Source of the DNA: Sequoia sempervirens | Lineage: Eukaryota; Streptophyta; Pinopsida; Cupressales; Cupressaceae | DNA length: 64,000 nt | NCBI GenBank assembly: GCA_007258455.2 | Contig: VDFB02321250.1 | Coordinates: 62,001 to 126,000 of the forward strand | Direction: 5' to 3' | Shown: positions 61,520-64,000 of the stretch, piece after piece | Layout: the number at the start of each line of letters is the position of its first letter | How positions within the stretch are numbered: position 1 is the stretch's first letter | The notes under the pieces: model-generated | Told to the model about the DNA's origin: nothing | Seen by the model: only the letters and a program-made list of their open reading frames with translations | The model's database searches: none | Program-made: the position numbers and the translations under genes

Positions 61520-61599
61520 AGATTGAACTTGGATGACACCGTTGCACTTGCAGCGCCCACTAGATTATAGGTTTGGCTGGTTTCTTATGTCCACCATTA

Positions 61600-64000
61600 T
61601 CAGTCATGAAGGCCAACAAAAATTGATGAGGAAATCAGTTTCTCCCATGTAACTACCTTTGTGAACATATCTACAGGATTCTAACTTGTGTGAATTTTTT
61701 CCAGCTTCAAATGTCCATCCAAATTAATCGAATGAAGTGGTATCTGAGTTATATGTGCTTAGTTTTTTAATGTAGAGTTGAATTCTTAGCAAGATGAATG
61801 GCACTCTAGCTATCAATGTACAAAGGGCTATCTCTTGTCGTTGTCCCAATTCCTCCAGAAAACGTTGTAACCAAATCATCTCCTTGCTAGCTTTTGTAGC
61901 AATAACATACTCAACTTCAGTGGTTAAAAGCACAACATTTTGCAACCTTGAAATCCAACTGACTACAGTACCTCCTACAGTAAAAAAATACCCTATAGTA
62001 CTCCTCCTGCTATCAATATCACCCACCAGATTAGAGTCAACATATCCTTTTAGAGAAGAATTTGTTCCTCCAAAACATAGTTTCTTTAAAGTAGTACCTC
62101 TCAAATATCAAAGAATCCATTTTACCACATTCCCATGTTCCATTCTTGGATTGCTCATATACCTACTCACAATTCCCATTGCATGTGCAATATCTAGCCT
62201 TGTGCATACCATTGCATACATCAAGCTACCAACTGTTGATGCATATGGTATCTTAGATGTTTTGTCTTCCTCCTCTTGTGTCTTTGGACACATCTCCTTA
62301 GTCAACTTAAAATGACTAGGCAAAGGTGTACTAACTACTTTTGCATTTTGCATGTTAAACCTTTTCAACACCTTCTCTACATACTCACTTTGAGACAAAA
62401 ATAATTTTATGTTTGTCTTGTCTCGTGTGATCCTCATACCAAGGATTTATTTTGCTATACCCAAATCCTTCATAGAAAATGAATTTGTTATTTTTTGCTT
62501 AAGTTCATTAATATGCTACACGTTAGACCTGACAACAAGCATGTCATCAACACAAAGCAACAAGATAATATAGTTGCCATCATCCAATTTCTTAAAATAA
62601 ACACAATAATCAAAATGGAATCTTTTGTAACCTTGTTTAGCCATAAAACTATCAAATTTCAAATACCATTGTCGAGGTGCTTACTTCATGCCATACAAAC
62701 TCTTGTTTAACCTGCACAAAAATTCCTCCTTACCCTTGACCTCATATCCCTGTGGTTGTTGCATGTATATTTCCTCTTCCAAATCCCCATGGAAAAATGT
62801 TGTTTTCACATCTACCTGTTCAAGATGCAATTCTTCTACAACCACAAGACTTAGAATAGTTCTAATAGAAGTTGTCTTTACAATCGGAGAAAATATTCCA
62901 TCAAAATTTATACCTTTTTTCTATGCAAAACCTTTTACCATGAGTATAGCCTTATATCTTTGCTTGCCTCCATCTTCTTCCTTCAACCTGTAAACCCATT
63001 TATGTGGTAATGCTCTTTTACCTACAGGAAATTGGACTAAGTCCCAAGTTTGATTCTGCAATAAGGAATCCATTTCCTCCTTCATGCCTAGCTCCCATTA
63101 CTTTTTGGTATCTACCTACATTGCTTCTTCATAACCTTCAAGTTCATCAGAATCAGTTAATAATATAGAATATAATGATGGAGAAAATCTTTATGGAGGT
63201 CTAGTTATCCTCATAGAATGTATAACACTTGCAGGAGACTGTGGGATAACTTTTTGTTGTTAAGAATCAGGTACCACTGGGATTTTATTTTCTAGAATCT
63301 CATCAAACACCACATATTTTTTTTGGTCTGTTCATGATTCTTTTCCTACAGTTGATCCTTATACATGACCTTCTCATTGAATATAACATCTCTACTCCTA
63401 ATGATTTTATGACTTTCATAATCCCATAACCAATAACCAAATTCATCTACTCCATATCCAATGAAGGTACATTTTTTAGACTTAGCCTCAAGCTTGGTTC
63501 TATTTTCAATATCAACATGGACAAAAGCTTCACAACCAAAGGTTTTCAAAAATGAATAGTTTACCTTTTTACCCATCCATGCCTCCTCTGGAATGCCACC
63601 ATCCAAAGGATTTGAAGGTCCTTTGTTTATTAAATAAACAACAATATGTACAACATCTACCCGAAACTATAAGGGTAGTCCAACATGCAATCTCATGCTC
63701 CTTGCATGCTCCATAATGGTCCTATTCAACCTCTCAAACACACCATTTTCTGCCTACGGATTCCATTGTATGAATAGTAATTTTCAAATTCTCTGCTACA
63801 ATACTCACCTCCATTATCAGATCTGAGGCACTTCAACTTTTTTCTTGTCTCATTCTCAACCAAAGCTTTCCACTTTTTTAAAATTTCAAATACTTTTAAT
63901 TTTTGTTTTAAGAAATACACCCATGTTTTCCCAGTTGCATCATCAAGAAAAGTAACATAACAGCAAGAGCCACTAAGAGAAGATACCTGAGCTGGTCCCC
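61600..64000 (-). pseudogene. Copia F pol: integrase, RT and RNase H, broken, partial
   Basis: Minus strand, order as in copia. Integrase core spans 63920-63726 (CLRSDNGGEYCSREF), then a short deletion and frameshift removing the usual TPQQ segment before ENGVFERLNRT. The integrase C-terminal part is 63606-63346 (FLKTFGCEAFVHV, CTFIGYGVDEFGYWLW). RT lies between about 63100 and 62110 in several frames; its tail MQNAKVVSTPLPSHFKLTKE is open at 62437-62108. RNase H is 62104-61724 (GYVDSNLVGDIDSRRSTIGY, VVSWISRLQ, EVEYVIATKASKE). The final LEKIHTS..NPVDMFTKVV is in another frame, with a stop at 61600-61602. At least five frame breaks. It extends beyond the right edge. Confidence 0.88.

Larger units (their letters stand above)
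61107..64000 (-). mobile_element. Copia F: copia element entering from the right edge
   Basis: Minus-strand element inserted in Copia E. 3' LTR 61107-61506, PPT 61507-61519, pol 61600 to beyond 64000. The PPT wording (CCAAGTGGGAGAT before TGTTGG) and the RNase H tail (LEKIHTS.NP.DMFTKVV) are those of Tork/Tnt1-type elements. The 5' LTR, PBS and gag lie outside the window. Confidence 0.85.

Noticed and set aside
61794..62315. 173-codon plus-strand open frame
   Set aside because: Exact antisense of the Copia F RNase H/RT; the sense frame carries the conserved motifs.

Overview
This window is nuclear DNA of a seed plant. The evidence is a spliced plant-type proteasome gene end, tRNA-primed Ty1/copia and Ty3/gypsy retrotransposons, L1-like LINEs with DUF4283, zf-RVT and plant-type RNase H domains, a BED/DUF659 hAT transposon, and long AT-rich non-coding stretches. 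A single host exon in 64 kb of nested, decayed transposons suggests a large, repeat-rich genome; a gymnosperm is my guess, but nothing in the sequence proves it.

Layout. 1-5333: minus-strand Copia A, with 5' LTR, PBS, an unrecognised interior, RT/RNase H remnants, a striking array of small hairpins, PPT, and a 3' LTR cut by the window edge. 5937-10137: hAT1, with a broken transposase, a long intronic hairpin, and a nested solo LTR of the Copia A family. 10449-12566: a minus-strand LINE with ORF1 and a 3' tail but no visible ORF2, interrupted by the 739-bp non-autonomous hAT2. 12769-14439: a weaker third hAT relic. 15446-15904: the last exon of a proteasome alpha-type subunit gene (PAF/PSMA1 type), the only host gene recognised.

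18.4-21.9 kb: two decayed copia 3' ends of one family, a 190-bp LINE tail with a 17-bp target duplication, and a purine-rich block flanked by nested inverted and direct repeats. 21924-29599: Copia H, structurally complete with a perfect 5-bp target duplication, two LTRs of about 1.5 kb, PBS, PPT and a lightly broken polyprotein. 29.6-36.1 kb: a heavily decayed gypsy-like relic. 37.0-38.1 kb: a possible LINE-like relic. 40.1-42.3 kb: AT-rich and GA-rich simple sequence holding a clean tRNA-derived SINE and an odd GC-rich island. 43.3-45.2 kb: LINE ORF1 relic. 45.2-46.6 kb: possible LTR. 47.3-50.35 kb: Copia I, split by a ~960-bp unknown insertion. 50.6-51.3 kb: a diverged tandem array. 54.9-57.0 kb: gypsy gag-protease. 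57.5-59.5 kb: minus-strand LINE ORF2 C-terminus. 60.2-64 kb: Copia F inserted into Copia E, with F running off the right edge.

Apart from the proteasome exon, every recognisable coding segment is transposon-derived and carries stops or frameshifts, so no autonomous element is intact here. Nesting gives an order of events: hAT1 before its solo LTR, LINE J before hAT2, Copia E before Copia F. The structures I find least explained are the hairpin array at 499-783, the 69-bp-arm hairpin in the hAT1 intron, the non-retroviral interior of Copia A, and the GC island at 41711-41850.
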